Shown here: piece after piece, positions 48,701 to 61,000 of the stretch | How positions within the stretch are numbered: position 1 is the stretch's first letter | Layout: every line of letters begins with the position of its first letter | Assembly: GCA_907165065.1 (NCBI GenBank) | Contig: OU015533.1 | Location: 25,498,578-25,562,577, forward strand | DNA: 64,000 bases | Direction: 5' to 3' | DNA from: Caprimulgus europaeus | Lineage: Eukaryota; Chordata; Aves; Caprimulgiformes; Caprimulgidae | Notes under the pieces: generated by a model | Databases searched by the model: none | Told to the model about the DNA's origin: nothing | What the model saw: the letters and a program-made list of their open reading frames with translations, nothing else | Translations under genes and position numbers: made by a program

Positions 48701-49583
48701 ATCCCCTGGTTCGCAAGGTAACAAGAATAAATTTGCTCTTTGCATTTTTTTTGTGGTTGTTCCTGCATCCTGCCTGTGTTGGCTCACACATAAACCAGTT
48801 ACCAATGTATCCTACCTTACTAAAGACTTAAATATATTACCATGCACTCCAGCTTACCAGAATATTTCACATAGTAAATTATTTACGTTTACATCCAGGA
48901 TCCCAAAGCTTCAAAATGTTCTTTAAGCTAAAGGAATTCATCTCATAAAATGAAGGTCTGGTTTTGTATTGCCTATATTTCTAGGACTACATGTATTTAT
49001 TGACAATTTGGAACCTTTCATATTCATTTACTGTATATTCATGAATAAAACTTGCTTGTCAGCTAGGATTTTTATCATTCTAAGTGCATATTCAGTCTTT
49101 CACTATCTAATTTCCTTTTGTTTATTGTCCTCAACATGCAATTCATATTTTGGAACTTATTTATATCTGTGCATGGAATTTTGCAACTGAATGTAACTTA
49201 AGTGTTTTAAGGTAAAGGTGAATACAACTATTTGATGCTGAGTTTTGCTATTTATTTGATGTATAGTGTTGTACCAACAGTACAGCAGATAATCTGTGAT
49301 GCCATACTGAACTGCTGACAGCTATATTTGTGTTCCATCATGTTTTTGCCATCACTGCTTTCCTGTTATTCACACTGCTGCAAATGTGAAGTAATTCTGT
49401 GCTTGTTTTGCATTTGATTTCGTAATACTGTAAATGAAAAGACAATCAAAGCCCACCAGTCTATAAAAGTATCAGTCACTTTTGAGAAGCAACAAATTAA
49501 GGGTTAATATTCCTTTGAGAGTATACAACAATGCCCACCAACTTGACTAAAAGAAAAAAAAAATCAACACAAACTGCAGATAC

Positions 49584-49667
49584 CTGTTTAGTGTTGGTAG
49601 GAAACAGAGTGTTGTTTCTCTTCTCAGTAATGCTTTCTGAATTTGTGAGCAATTTGTCTGATGCCAT
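49584..49667 (-). CDS. CCDC141: CCDC141 small exon (28 codons)
   Basis: 84 nt, phase 0 both ends. The acceptor is TTTGTCTTTCAG and the donor GTATCT. It encodes MASDKLLTNSESITEKRNNT then LFPTNTKQ. It starts with ATG immediately after the acceptor, so it could also serve as an internal or alternative start (inference). Being symmetric, it can be skipped without frameshift. Confidence 0.8.
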
Positions 49668-50199
49668 CTGAAAGACAAATGTTTAAAGAGCACTTTATTT
49701 CCTGAAGAAGACCTTAATGATTCAACAAAGCATCATAATTTCCACTGTTACTTAGTTCAGTTCCTGAGCTATGAGGCTTCTTCCATAGCATTTTACTTAT
49801 GAATCAAATACATTCATAGCCTGTCTCTAGGGGTTATATGAATATTAGGGCTCTGGGAAATACTAATACAGTCTCCTATATTACTTCCTGTATTCTCTTA
49901 GGTCTTATAAAGGAGAGCAGAATGTGCTCTCCCTTGAGGAAGGAGGAATCATCACAAAGGTGACATCTGTGGTAAGAATACTGTGGCAATAGGACCAAAG
50001 GAAAATTGATAAAAGATTATGAAAATAATATTATTTTAGAAAAGAAAAAGAGATACATAGGCAAGTAAAAAGAAGGCTTAGAAACCTAAAATTCATAGGG
50101 AATAATATGTGGATTGCCTAGAAGACTGAAACTTTCCAGCAATACAAAGCCTCTTAAGAAACAGAGTTATAATTTACAAAAAATAAAATAAAATCTAAC

Positions 50200-50307
50200 C
50201 TGCTGCTTTTGTTCCTCTGCTTTGTCTTTGATAAGACCCTCACCTGCTTCTTGACTATTTCTTTCTTCTTTTTGAACAGTAACCAACTCTTCAGAAAACT
50301 CATCTTT
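50200..50307 (-). CDS. CCDC141: CCDC141 exon, acidic/glutamine-rich linker
   Basis: 108 nt, 36 codons, phase 0 both ends. The acceptor is TCACATGGCAG and the donor GTTAGA. It encodes KDEFSEELVTVQKEERNSQE then AGEGLIKDKAEEQKQQ. It looks helical and charged, and can be skipped in frame. Confidence 0.85.
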
Positions 50308-51267
50308 CTGCCATGTGAAAGGAAAATTAAGTAAGCTTATACACAACAGAAGGTAGCAATTGTTAGCTACACACTGACTTATGCTCTGTACGGTAGAGTA
50401 GAAAAAAAGTAAGTGAAATCTTATCTAAAATCTGTCATCAGCACAGGTGTAGATTGCTTATGGCAAAAATATGCAGCAAAACCAGATTAATTCATTTCCA
50501 GACAAGCAAAGGCAACATTTTTCAATGCTGAGGAGATTTTTTCTGAGACATGGAAACGTCAGGGCACCAAAGACTCCAGAACTCAAGTGGTTGGTCAAGA
50601 ATCTGAGGAATATTAACCAACTTGCACCTAACATAAGTAAGGGGAAACAGAGGATTAAGAAAGTGAAACTATTAGGAAAATAGAGGATAAACAATAAATC
50701 CAGAAAAAAAAAAAAATCAAGATTTCAGAAAAACAGTTCTAGGAAAGGAAGAAATATTTGTGAGTCTCTAGACTCAAATTTGAGTAAAAGGTAGAAAGGG
50801 GAGTGTACTAAGAATGTGTTCTAAGCATAAAAATGAGGCAGAATTTGCATTTTTCCCTGTTTTCCTCCCTCCTTCAACTTCCTGTCTTGAGAGTTCATAA
50901 CCACCCTGAATGTAGTTAACTGTACTTTAGACCAGTACTTTTACCATTCCTTTCAGCTAATACTTATTTCTAGCCTAAGCCTCAAAGACTACAACTGGTT
51001 ACAAAGTACTTACATAACAGAAACTATTCTCTATTGTAGAAAATTCTTTTTTTTAATATTCATTTTTACTTACTTTTTAAAAAGAATTATCTAAATTAAA
51101 GGTTAATGTAATCAGTAAATAGGTTATGAATGGTTCTGTGTGAAAAAAGCGTTACCCAAACAATCCTATTCAAGAAGGATAACTTTAGAATTAGCAAAAT
51201 TAGTCAAAGTAAAATATTAAAATTATTCTGAAATTCTACTTCTCTTGAAAAGATCCGTATTATGTTA

Positions 51268-51450
51268 CAGAATCAGAGAATCATAGTGATTGGAAAAGTC
51301 CTTTAAGATCATCTAGTCCAGCCATGAACCCAACACTACCAATTCAACCTCTAAACCATGTCCCTAAGCACCTCATCTACCCGTCTCTTAAATACCACCA
51401 GGGAAGGTGACTTCACCACCTCTCTGGGCAGCCTGTTCCAATATTTGAAG
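51268..51450 (-). mobile_element. CR1 LINE fragment (short)
   Basis: The plus strand reads AGAATCATAGTGATTGGAAA, ATCATCTAGTCCAGCC, CTCTGGGCAGCCTGTTCC, i.e. the reverse complement of the CR1 3' end. About 183 bp, 5'-truncated, in a CCDC141 intron. Confidence 0.9.
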
Positions 51451-52474
51451 CATTGTTAAGCTAACAAAAAAGATCAAAGTTCAAGCCCTATTCTGACAGA
51501 ATCTGTGGCTACTGTCCTGCACACAACAGCATTTATTTAACAGTGGATTGAGAGGACAACTCTGAAAAACCTAACTGGCATATATATTTGAGTTTCTCTA
51601 TGGTCACAGTGCAAGGCAAAGCATTCTTTCCTTTCATCTAATGACTTTTGGAACTCATTTGTATTTTTGGCATCTCTAATGCTTTTAAGTGTATTAATGG
51701 ATAATTTGAGTGTTCATTAGTTTTTACAGTATAATTCCATCAAAGAGAAGTGAAACAACATTCAACACCAACAAGAGCAGGATATTTAAGCATCTTAACT
51801 CTTCCAACTTCACAGAAGAATTAACCCATCAGCTATTGCTGCATGTGGGAGATTTTTTATGTATTACTTTGAGAGTGTGGGGGTGGAGTAGACAAAGTCT
51901 TTACTACAGAAATCAAGCCCTCTCAGCTGTCTTCCACAATTTCTTCTCAGTTGATGCATTACACTTAAATACACAGCTTATCAGAATATGAAAGTGTTGT
52001 TGTTCTATTTAATTATTTATGTTATAAACCATGTTTTTCTAATTTAAATTACTTTTGTTTTAACAACTTGATTTTTTGGGATGGTTTTTCCAATAGGCAG
52101 CCAAGCTAGGTTGTTTGGCATTTTTTAGATCTAGCAGTTACTGTACCAAGGGAAAAAGAAATATGAAAAAAAAGTATTTGTCTAGATACTCAAAGAAATT
52201 GTGACCCTTTTCCCCTAAAAGTTTCTTGAAAGCAGTAACAGTTCTGAAAGAGGTTGAGAAAAAGAAACCTAGGAGGAATGTTTAATGCACAAACAAGTAG
52301 CAATTCATTTATTCATTATGGTCATTATCTAAGATAATGGAAAAGTGAACAATTAAGAAATGCTTCATACTACCACAGATGATCATCAATTAAAAGTATT
52401 AGTTCAGACACTAAGCCTGATAAGTTGATGCAGATGCAAAACATACTCCAGATAAGAAAAATATATATATATAC

Positions 52475-52584
52475 CTTAATCTCCTTAAGTGCTTGCAGAG
52501 ATCTACACAACTCATCAACAGAATTAATGATTTCTTTGTACTTTAATACGGCTTTTTCAACATACTTCTTTCCTTCTTCAATAC
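52475..52584 (-). CDS. CCDC141: CCDC141 rod exon (last helical segment)
   Basis: 110 nt; phase in 1, phase out 0. The acceptor is TACCTTCATAG. The donor GTATATATATAT lies inside an (AT)n microsatellite. It encodes [20 protein letters not shown] then [16 protein letters not shown], an amphipathic helix typical of spectrin-like rods. Confidence 0.88.
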
Positions 52585-53896
52585 CTATGAAGGTAAAACA
52601 TCATGAAAGTAGAACAGAATGCCTCAGACAGATGTGCAGTGATCAACATACTTTGTAACCACAATATACTATAATAATTACATTTTTCTGTGTTTTGTTT
52701 TGCTGAAAGAGTTCTGTGATTCACAGAAATATGATTTCCTATCTCTTACTAGTTTACTTGAGATGGGCCTTCATAGTCACTGCAAGTCTTCTGCTAGGTT
52801 TCTCCTTGAACAAAATTACTTCTATCTGGTTAGTGATACTATTTTAAAAGATGCTGACCTCATTAAGTGTCTCCAAAACTAGTTGCCTTATTGTTTGTAC
52901 AGCTTGGAAGCACTTAAATACAAAACAAAGGCAGGATGGAGAAGCTTTTTCATATGTAAAGACTAAAAAACCACAAAGCAGCTTCTTTCTCTCAGTGTTC
53001 CTGTCAGATGGTGTCAAGAATCCATTCTGTCAGCTCCTTTCCTACAGGTAGGAATGTTTAAAACATTGAGAAGGTTAAAAAAACCAAAACAAACAAAAAA
53101 CCCCCCAAAAATAATTAAAAAGAAAAAAAAAAGGAGGGGAAGAAATAGCTGTGCTATCTAATTAATCTTTTCAACACTAAATTAGAGGAATTTAAAAGCA
53201 CAGTTTCTTGAAATATTTTCAGATTTACTACTTGAATTGATAGGCTACGCAGTATCCTCGTACATTTGAATGGCCATCTTATCTTTGGACAAAATAACGT
53301 GAACAAGTATATAAACATTATGAGTGGCAGGAAAAAAAAAAAAAAAAAGCAAAATCTGAAGTTCGTTGATGTTCATTCTTTTTGGTCAATGATATTCCAA
53401 ATCAATACAATTACAAATACAGTATTTACATAGCAATCTACATTTTCTTGCTAATAAAATGCTTAAGAAAGTTGGCAATCAAATACCATTAGTTATTCAC
53501 AATACTAATATAAAAAAATTCACTCAGCACTGAGGTATATGACAAATATTGTAAAGTCCTTTGACTTCAAAGGCTTGCCTACTATGAGACAGCATAAACC
53601 ACGAAGTCTTAATTCCAAGCTCATAAATATTACAAGGACATTCACACTTTGATTTCAAGGTGAATTCAGGTTGTATACTCAAAAGCAAGTTAATACCAGA
53701 CTGTGGAGTACTTTCAAATTCTTATTTTTAAAATATTTTTTCTGAAATTCTTCACCTCTTCCATTCAATTCTTTAAAACAACATTTGTTTTTTAAACCTC
53801 ATGGAATTTTCTTCTTAGTGATCAAATCTAGGAATCTGCTCCCTCCTAAGTTATTGTATTTTTTTCCCCACAGTACACTACCAGACAGCTCCTCAC

Positions 53897-54080
53897 CATA
53901 TAACTGTCTAGCGAGGTTTGTAATCTGCTGAATTTTTCCTTGTTGCTGAGGCACTGCAGGCTCAATAAACTTATTGAATTGCTTGTAGAGAGTCTCTATT
54001 GCTTCTCTTGTTTTGCATTCAGCAGAATACTTGCCAACTCTAATGACTGTTGCACTCACATCTTCAAACCAAAATTGACA
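53897..54080 (-). CDS. CCDC141: CCDC141 rod exon with WFED-type helix
   Basis: 184 nt; phase in 0, phase out 1. The acceptor is TATCCCATAG and the donor GTGAGG. It encodes [40 protein letters not shown] and [18 protein letters not shown]. The Trp-Phe-Glu-Asp start resembles helix A of a spectrin repeat. Confidence 0.9.
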
Positions 54081-55719
54081 CTATGGGATAAAAACACAGC
54101 ATTATAATGAATTATTATCAGCAGTTCGAGCTTTTGAATAGATTGGACTATATATTACTGTCCGTAATCAGTGGCATATAGTATGTCTTCAAGTCTATTA
54201 TTTTAATTTATGTTTGTTCATTACCCATGCTGTTTCAAATATTAATAGCTGTTAAACCTTCTTTAAACACTAGATTCATGCACATCTTAAAAGCACAGTG
54301 AGTTTATTAGTTAAATGGTTCTACAAACTCATGTTTTATTTCTGAGTTTTCTCCACCTTGTGTATCAACTGACTGATTTCACAAACTTCATTTTATGGAC
54401 ACAGTTATACCTCTGTAAAGGCAGCAAGGTTGTTTAGATTTAGTCTAAGGGTTTAGGGTTTTGGTCTCAGCAACTACTAAAGTCTCCAGGAATCTTTTTA
54501 TTGACAAGAGCAGGCTTTAGAACATACCCTGAATAATCATTTTTACTTAACAATACTCAGAGGAGGATAGAATCTGCTGTTCACTCAGTGTCATCCGTAT
54601 TGCATTACAGCAAGCAGCTAATAATCACCATAACTGCTGTTAAAGTCAATATTTAAGACCCTGCCTATTCACCGAGAGAAAACCGTTGAGTAAAAAGTGG
54701 TATTTTACACTGAGTTAAAAAAAAAAAAAAAAAAGAAAAGAAAAAAAAAAGAAAAAAACAATCTTAAATTTTAGCTCTAGGAAATAATTTATTTCCCTCA
54801 AAGTAAGGGAGAAGTTTAAAAAATGGAAATGCAAAACAAATGGTAACAAGTTGCAATTGCTTTGCTAATATATGAAACGATGCATTGATCAGATCACCGG
54901 ACACTGAAAACATCTTTGAAACAAAACTAAGCAAAACTTGAGCATTGTGATTCATCATTAAAGGAATTTGTTATGTATTTAGAGAGATAGGAGATACCAC
55001 TTTGGAGATAGGAACAGTGTTATTTCTAAAAATAAACAATGATGACAGGAATGTGCTCGCCTCACAGCAGATGCCCACAACACACTGTGGCAAGAGGGAA
55101 AATACTGTTACAAACTTTTTTTTCTTTTAAAAAAAGGCAATGCATGAAGTAGTCTTCAAGCACATTAAAATAAAGTTACAGAAGTCTACAAAAAGACTTA
55201 GACTGCAGTTCAGAGGAAAAAAAAGTCATATACTTAACAATTAAGTCTATTTTAAAAAATTATATGCTCCTTTTAGGGAACTGATTATTTTACATTTCAG
55301 TTCCAGAATTACATACCTTACAGACAGCTCTTCCTGACAAGTAATGAAGTGGGTATTGTGATATCCTGGCTCTTGTAGTTTGACAGCTATCAAAGAGGGC
55401 CTTGTGGCACTTTTTGTGTTGCCTCAGAATATACTTATAGAAAATGAACTCGTAAGTGTTATTATAGATATGCTGAAGTACTATGAAAGCCATATGGAGG
55501 GGGAAACCCCAGTCATATGCATAGCAGTGCGAGAATATGGTCACATTGCATGTTACATTTTCCCCCTTTCTCCACAAAGTTATGAAGAAAAAAATAAAAT
55601 AAAATACAGATTTTTACCAATCTAGTACTAGATTTTGCCTGAAGTAGTTAAAAGCACTTATCTATCCCATTCCTGGATCAATATTACAGCCACAGTGGTG
55701 ATCTCAGGTTTACTAATAC

Positions 55720-55914
55720 CTCTTCCATCATCTGTTGCAGATGCTCCATGAGATCCAGATTTTGCTTGTAATCCTCCACAACTCTGCTAAAGTCATTCAG
55801 CTGTTTTTGTAAGTCATTGATTGACTCCAAGAGGACTCTAGCTTTAGCACTAGGTTCATTTGCTACAGAGCCAATCACTTTCTTCTCTAAATTATCCATC
55901 TTCTTTTTAAGAAT
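55720..55914 (-). CDS. CCDC141: CCDC141 coiled-coil exon
   Basis: 195 nt, 65 codons, phase 0 both ends. The acceptor is TCTTTTACACAG and the donor GTATTA. It encodes ILKKKMDNLEKKVIGSVANE, then ARVLLESINDLQKQLNDFSR and NLDLMEHLQQMMEE. Heptad spacing of Leu/Ile/Val is visible, consistent with coiled coil. Confidence 0.9.
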
Positions 55915-56422
55915 CTGTGTAAAAGATGTAGCAATGTTAAATACTGCCACAAAAATGTTTCGATTTTTAGAAATAAAAATTAAATATGATGCAAATATAT
56001 TTCTAGTCCTGTGTTTTAAAAATTACAAGTTGCATTTGCAAAAATCAAAGGAAACTGGAGGGCCTCAACAATGCTAATTAAAAACAATGTAAATTATATT
56101 TATATTAAAGGTGGAATTGAGTTACATTTTTCATCTTAAAGATAAACAAATATCTGTAGAATAAAACATGAGATCTTAAACGAAGTAACTTTCATTGAAT
56201 CTGGAAAGGAAAAAATACTTTTAAGCCTTTGACCAAATACAAGTCAATTTAAACATCATGGTTAGTTATGTCCTAGAATATTAACATATTGCTTAAAAAT
56301 CTGATGTAAGCAACATCAGTGACAATCCAGTATAATCCCAAAGATCAAGTGGAACAAGTATTCATACTAGTACTTTATGACATCTGGTATAAACACAATC
56401 TGTAAGCTTTAGGATAAGATGG

Positions 56423-56441
56423 TATACATACATACATACAT
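56423..56441. repeat. (CATA)n microsatellite
   Basis: Four CATA units in a CCDC141 intron. Confidence 0.85.
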
Positions 56442-56619
56442 TTCTATATTTTATATCCTGGGAACACTGATCTTGACATTTGATCAAGACTTTATTGTGC
56501 TAGCTGTTTTACAAGTGATGCAAAAAGACTGGTCCTTGATTTTTGTTTGGAGAGGAAGATTTTGGTTTTAAAAAGGAAAGTATTTCATGAACTGTCCACT
56601 TATACACTTGTAATATACA

Positions 56620-57220
56620 CTGGAAGGCCATTGCCAGCAGGTCAGAGGAGATAATTATTCCCTTCTGTGTAGCACTAGTGAGGTTACAACTGGAGTCCTG
56701 TGTCAACTTCTGGCTCCCAAGCAGAGGAAATACCTGGGCATACTGGAGCAAATTCAGCAAGGGGCCACAAAGATGACTGAGTGACTGAAGACTTGTCATA
56801 CAAGGAAGGAGAGAGATGGGATTTTTTAGCCTTAAGAATAGAAAACTGAAGGTGGATCTTACCAATGTGTAAAAAACATATGATGGCAGGTAATAAAGAA
56901 AACTGAGCCAGACATGTCAGTGGTGTCTAGTGAAAAGGCAGGAGACAATGGACCCACACTAAAATACAGGAAATTCTGTTTAAGCAGGAAGCCATCAAGC
57001 AAACAAACAAAAACCCCCAAACAAAAAACACCTTTCTTTTTTTACTCTAAGGGAGGAACAGCTTACCCACAGAGCTTGTGGAGTCTCCATCTTTGGAGAT
57101 ATTCAAAACCCAACTGGACATGACATAGAGCAACCTTTTGTAGTTGACTCTGCTCTGAGGAAGGAATTTTTACTAGATTGTCTCCAGAGGTCCCTCCCAA
57201 CATCAATGATTCTGTGATTT
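56620..57220 (+). mobile_element. CR1 LINE fragment, plus orientation
   Basis: CR1 body words on the plus strand (GAGCAAATTCAGCAAGGGGC, TTGGAGATATTCAAAACCCA, CCCTCCCAACATCAATGATT) end in TGATTCTGTGATTT. It is diverged, with an AC-rich insertion near 56,997-57,040. It lies in a CCDC141 intron, opposite to transcription. Confidence 0.85.
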
Positions 57221-57950
57221 GAATTTACATTTCTGAATTTAATTTCCAAGAAAGTGCAGGGGGGAGATTACAAAAGCAATAGTCAATGACAACAAAAGAA
57301 ACAGCAAAAATAGAATCATAGAAGCTACTGGAAATTTCAATTTAAAAAGTTCTGAACGTAGGGCAAGCAAAACCAGGACAGCAACTGAAAAGGTCTTTGT
57401 GGACTTTGGAAGGAGAGTTTCTGGTGAATGCAAAAGAATGGGTGAGGCTATCAGGGCTCTAAGGTGCAAATGAGCTCCAGGCGATGGATGCAGAAAAAGG
57501 TTCTGAAGACTTTCATAATTAAATGAAAAAGACAAGAAAGTAGCTGAATACAAGAGGGAATAGGTGTACATTTATTGTTGATACGTTAATTTTGATAGGG
57601 CATTTGTTTTATTGTGTTTTTTTTAATGAGAGGGAAGAGTAGGTCACACATATTGTGAAGGAGCAGAGGCAAGAATAATAAAAGATTAAATAGAAAAATA
57701 ATGGAGGATAAAAGGAGTGAGCACAGAGCAGTCAGGAACTGAGATAAAGTCTTTTTACTGAAGGGAAATGGAAGAACAAAAGGAATAGAACAATGAAAAA
57801 TGCCTCAGTCATTGACTGAAAAAGTGGAAGAATATAAATCTGTGGGAAGCTCATAATACATTTTACATCATCTCTGATCTGCTTGGCACAGGCCACAACA
57901 GCTAATTCAACCAGTGGAGCCTTCACTAAGACTAAAATTTCTAACTTTAC

Positions 57951-58091
57951 CTGTATTTTCTCTGCATGTGTATCAACTTGCTGAATCTGTATTTTAAGTA
58001 CTTTCAAATTTCGAGCTTTTTCAGTTTTCTTTGTATAGTTAAACTTCAAATTGTTGAATTTCTTTTTGAGATCCTTAAATGATTCTCTGAG
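57951..58091 (-). CDS. CCDC141: CCDC141 coiled-coil exon, most upstream found
   Basis: 141 nt, 47 codons, phase 0 both ends. The acceptor is ACTCTATTTCAG and the donor GTAAAG. It encodes [39 protein letters not shown] and DTHAEKIQ, a basic coiled coil. No further exon is clear between here and the right edge. Confidence 0.88.
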
Positions 58092-61000
58092 CTGAAATAG
58101 AGTAAGCGTATTTGTTAGTAAAAAAGAAACCATCACACTTCAATTTAGTTTTTTTCAAGAACTGTTTAACAGACCATGATCTGAACACTGCAAAATTCAT
58201 ACAGAAATTAACAACACTATGCCATTTCATAAAGCATCCTTATTTCCTCAGAATTTCTTTCCAGTAGTGGAAAATCATAATCTTACTAAATCAACATTGT
58301 TGCATTCTGAATGCTGAAGTATTGTTTCCAGAATGCTGGGTCAAAAAAGAATTGGGGCAAAGGATGAGTCTTGCTCAGACAATCTATGAAAAAATCCTGT
58401 CTGAGAGTTTTCACTGATTTTAACTAGCGATAGACGCCCTTCACATACTTTAGTCCATTTAGTGGAAATGGTGGCCATGTAAATGTACCATCATGTTTAG
58501 TTTTCAGAAGCCTTGCTTCTGAAAGGAAGTTCCACAGGGTCTTAATTTTATACACTGTGCTATTCCAAACTTCTTAGCACAATTATTCACAGCATACAAA
58601 GACGAATACAGCTCTTTGCTGCAGCATCAAGAGTTAGACTACATGAGCACCTGCCTTTCAAATAACTATTCTATGAGTATGGTAGCAGAGATATCCAAAG
58701 AAAACCCCATCTAACTACAGCTAGATAGATTTGGTATCATGTGAGAACATTATTACTAGTTAGCACTGACTTGTCGCAGGAAGCTCAACATTAGGGAAAA
58801 TTATTCTTACCACAATATAAATTAAGATGAACTATTAGCTCTGATTACGAAGCATCCAAGCCTGTCAAGATTTTTTCAGATGGACTTATATTAGCCGAGA
58901 TAACTACTATTAAATTTAGTTATACTAAATTTGCTGTGAAACTCTTTAGTTAGTTAGAAGGAATGTAGCTGTATTTTCCTTAATCTACAAACTATTTTAG
59001 AAATCCAGAATGATAGGAAGGACACTGATGAAGCTCCAGGTAACTACTTTCACTTACACACATATGGATCAGGAGCATGGACAGTTTACCAGAATGAGTC
59101 TAATACACATCAAAAAGAAGAGTAATATACAATCAACATAATTTAAATAACAGTGTTTATTTACTAGTTATAATATAGGGTTGTTATATTCTTTTCTAAT
59201 CTTTTTTTCCAATGCCAATTACCTTTTTGCTTTCATGTCCTTCTACAAGTGTGCCCTTAATAAACCACATGTCATTCTCGGATTAGCAATGTTATATAAA
59301 TAAGCATATCAAACATACTCAGCTAAATTATCTTTAAAGGACTATGATTTTTTTAAAAAATACAATTTTATTTTTTCAATATATTTTATCTGAAAGCTAT
59401 ATAACTTTCAATTTTATTTACAATTGCAAAAAATCCTTTTAGATAGTACAGTTACTTTTGAATGCCTTTAAGCAATACATAGGAGAAACAGACAAGTGAA
59501 AAATGCTTAAAATATGCTTCTGGTGCCTTATAAAAGGTACTATTTTAGTTACACTGCAATTCCATGTTCATATTTTCAAATTATTTATAGTTAATTCATA
59601 AAAATTGAAATGGAAGAATATAAAAATGAATGAAATATTCTTTTTGAGAATTTCACATCCTTTGGGTTTACAATCTTTTGATTTAGGAGGATGTAGAATA
59701 AATTATGTAGAGAATCTCAGGAGTAATGAATGCTCATTTTGCAGCTACTGTTATTGGAACAGCTAGCAATTAATCATTATTATTATTATTATTATTACAT
59801 ACTAATGTTAATCCAGTAAGGGATATATTTTTCATTTTCATTTCATCTAGTGGGATGATGTGACATTATTTCAACAGTGAAAAGACATATAATGTTCACT
59901 CAGTGTAATGGAAAGGACAGGAATTCTATCTCCAGCACTGTGATCTCAAATTAGTTTAAGCTCTTTGTCCTGCTTAAGTACACAGAATAATAAAATCTCT
60001 CTAAAAGCCCCCTGTTAATAAAACCACTTCTTCAGAACAATATTTTGTGTTCAGAACACAAGAGCTTTATTTGCTGGTTTAAGTTTGAGGAAGAGATGAA
60101 CAAGAATTTATTTTATATGCATAAGCCAGTGAAATACCTAGGCTAGTGATCATTTATAAGGCCAGAGGCTCTCTTCATAGCAGTATCTGAAATTAGATCA
60201 CCTTGTTTCAGATATGATCGCTCATGTGTCAAAGGTTTGCAGCTGCTGTCACTCTTCTCTTTCAGTGACAGTGGAAAAACCAGATTCAGCTCAGACTTGT
60301 ACATCAACCCCTCAGAGTGCATGTACACAACTCCTACTATCATCAGCAATTGTACCAATGGCTGCCAATTTTTAAAAATCTAAACCCATCTCAGTTTTCC
60401 ACTATTTTCTGCAAAATTAAATAAGAAATAACAAAGGAGCTATACACCCTAATATGCTTCAGTGCCTTCAGCCCACAAGTTTAATGGAACTTTGTAACTT
60501 GTCCATTGTGTCATAGTCATTAATCAGGCAGCTGTTCCTAACTATAGTTAGCCTGTCATGGGTAGAGAATGATAGTGGTAGAGAAGGGTTTAGGTGCCAA
60601 TTGCTCTGATTTATCACACAATTACAAAATAAATTTTAAAAAGCACATTATAAAGCTGCTTTAAACTCCTTTGCAAGGACTAAAGTTCCAGTAAAATGCT
60701 TTGATTCCTATTTGAGCCACTCTAAGAGGTACTTCAATGTTGTTTGCCACTGACCCTTCCATTTTCATTCACATATGAAACTTCTAGTAGCACTAATAAT
60801 CAAAATAGCCCATGAAAGCAGGTTGCAGAAAACAGATTTTCAAAATGGCAAAGATGAAAGAACAGAATCAAAGCCAGACAGAAAGTGGGAAGAAAGAAAA
60901 GCTGATGTTCAAGTCATTAATGATTACTTTAATTCTGGGACTACAATTAAAATAAATTATAAGGCAAGAAGTGTGCTAAGAAGCATCAATTCCCACTGAC

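Larger units (their letters stand above)
42629..49583. other. CCDC141 introns flanking the large exon
   Basis: Introns of 2.0 kb (42,629-44,588) and 4.1 kb (45,476-49,583). The second contains two overlapping open minus-strand frames at 47,895-48,283 that do not fit the splice phase. Confidence 0.6.
50308..57950. other. CCDC141 rod introns (non-exon parts)
   Basis: Introns of 2.2, 1.3, 1.6 and 2.0 kb. The first and last carry CR1 fragments; poly-A rich tracts occur near 53,332 and 54,718. Confidence 0.65.

Noticed and set aside
60143-60358. 71-residue minus-strand frame (EKSDSSCKPLTHERSYLKQ) as an upstream CCDC141 exon
   Set aside because: The acceptor is poor, the composition is not coiled-coil like the adjoining rod exons, and no phase link can be made.
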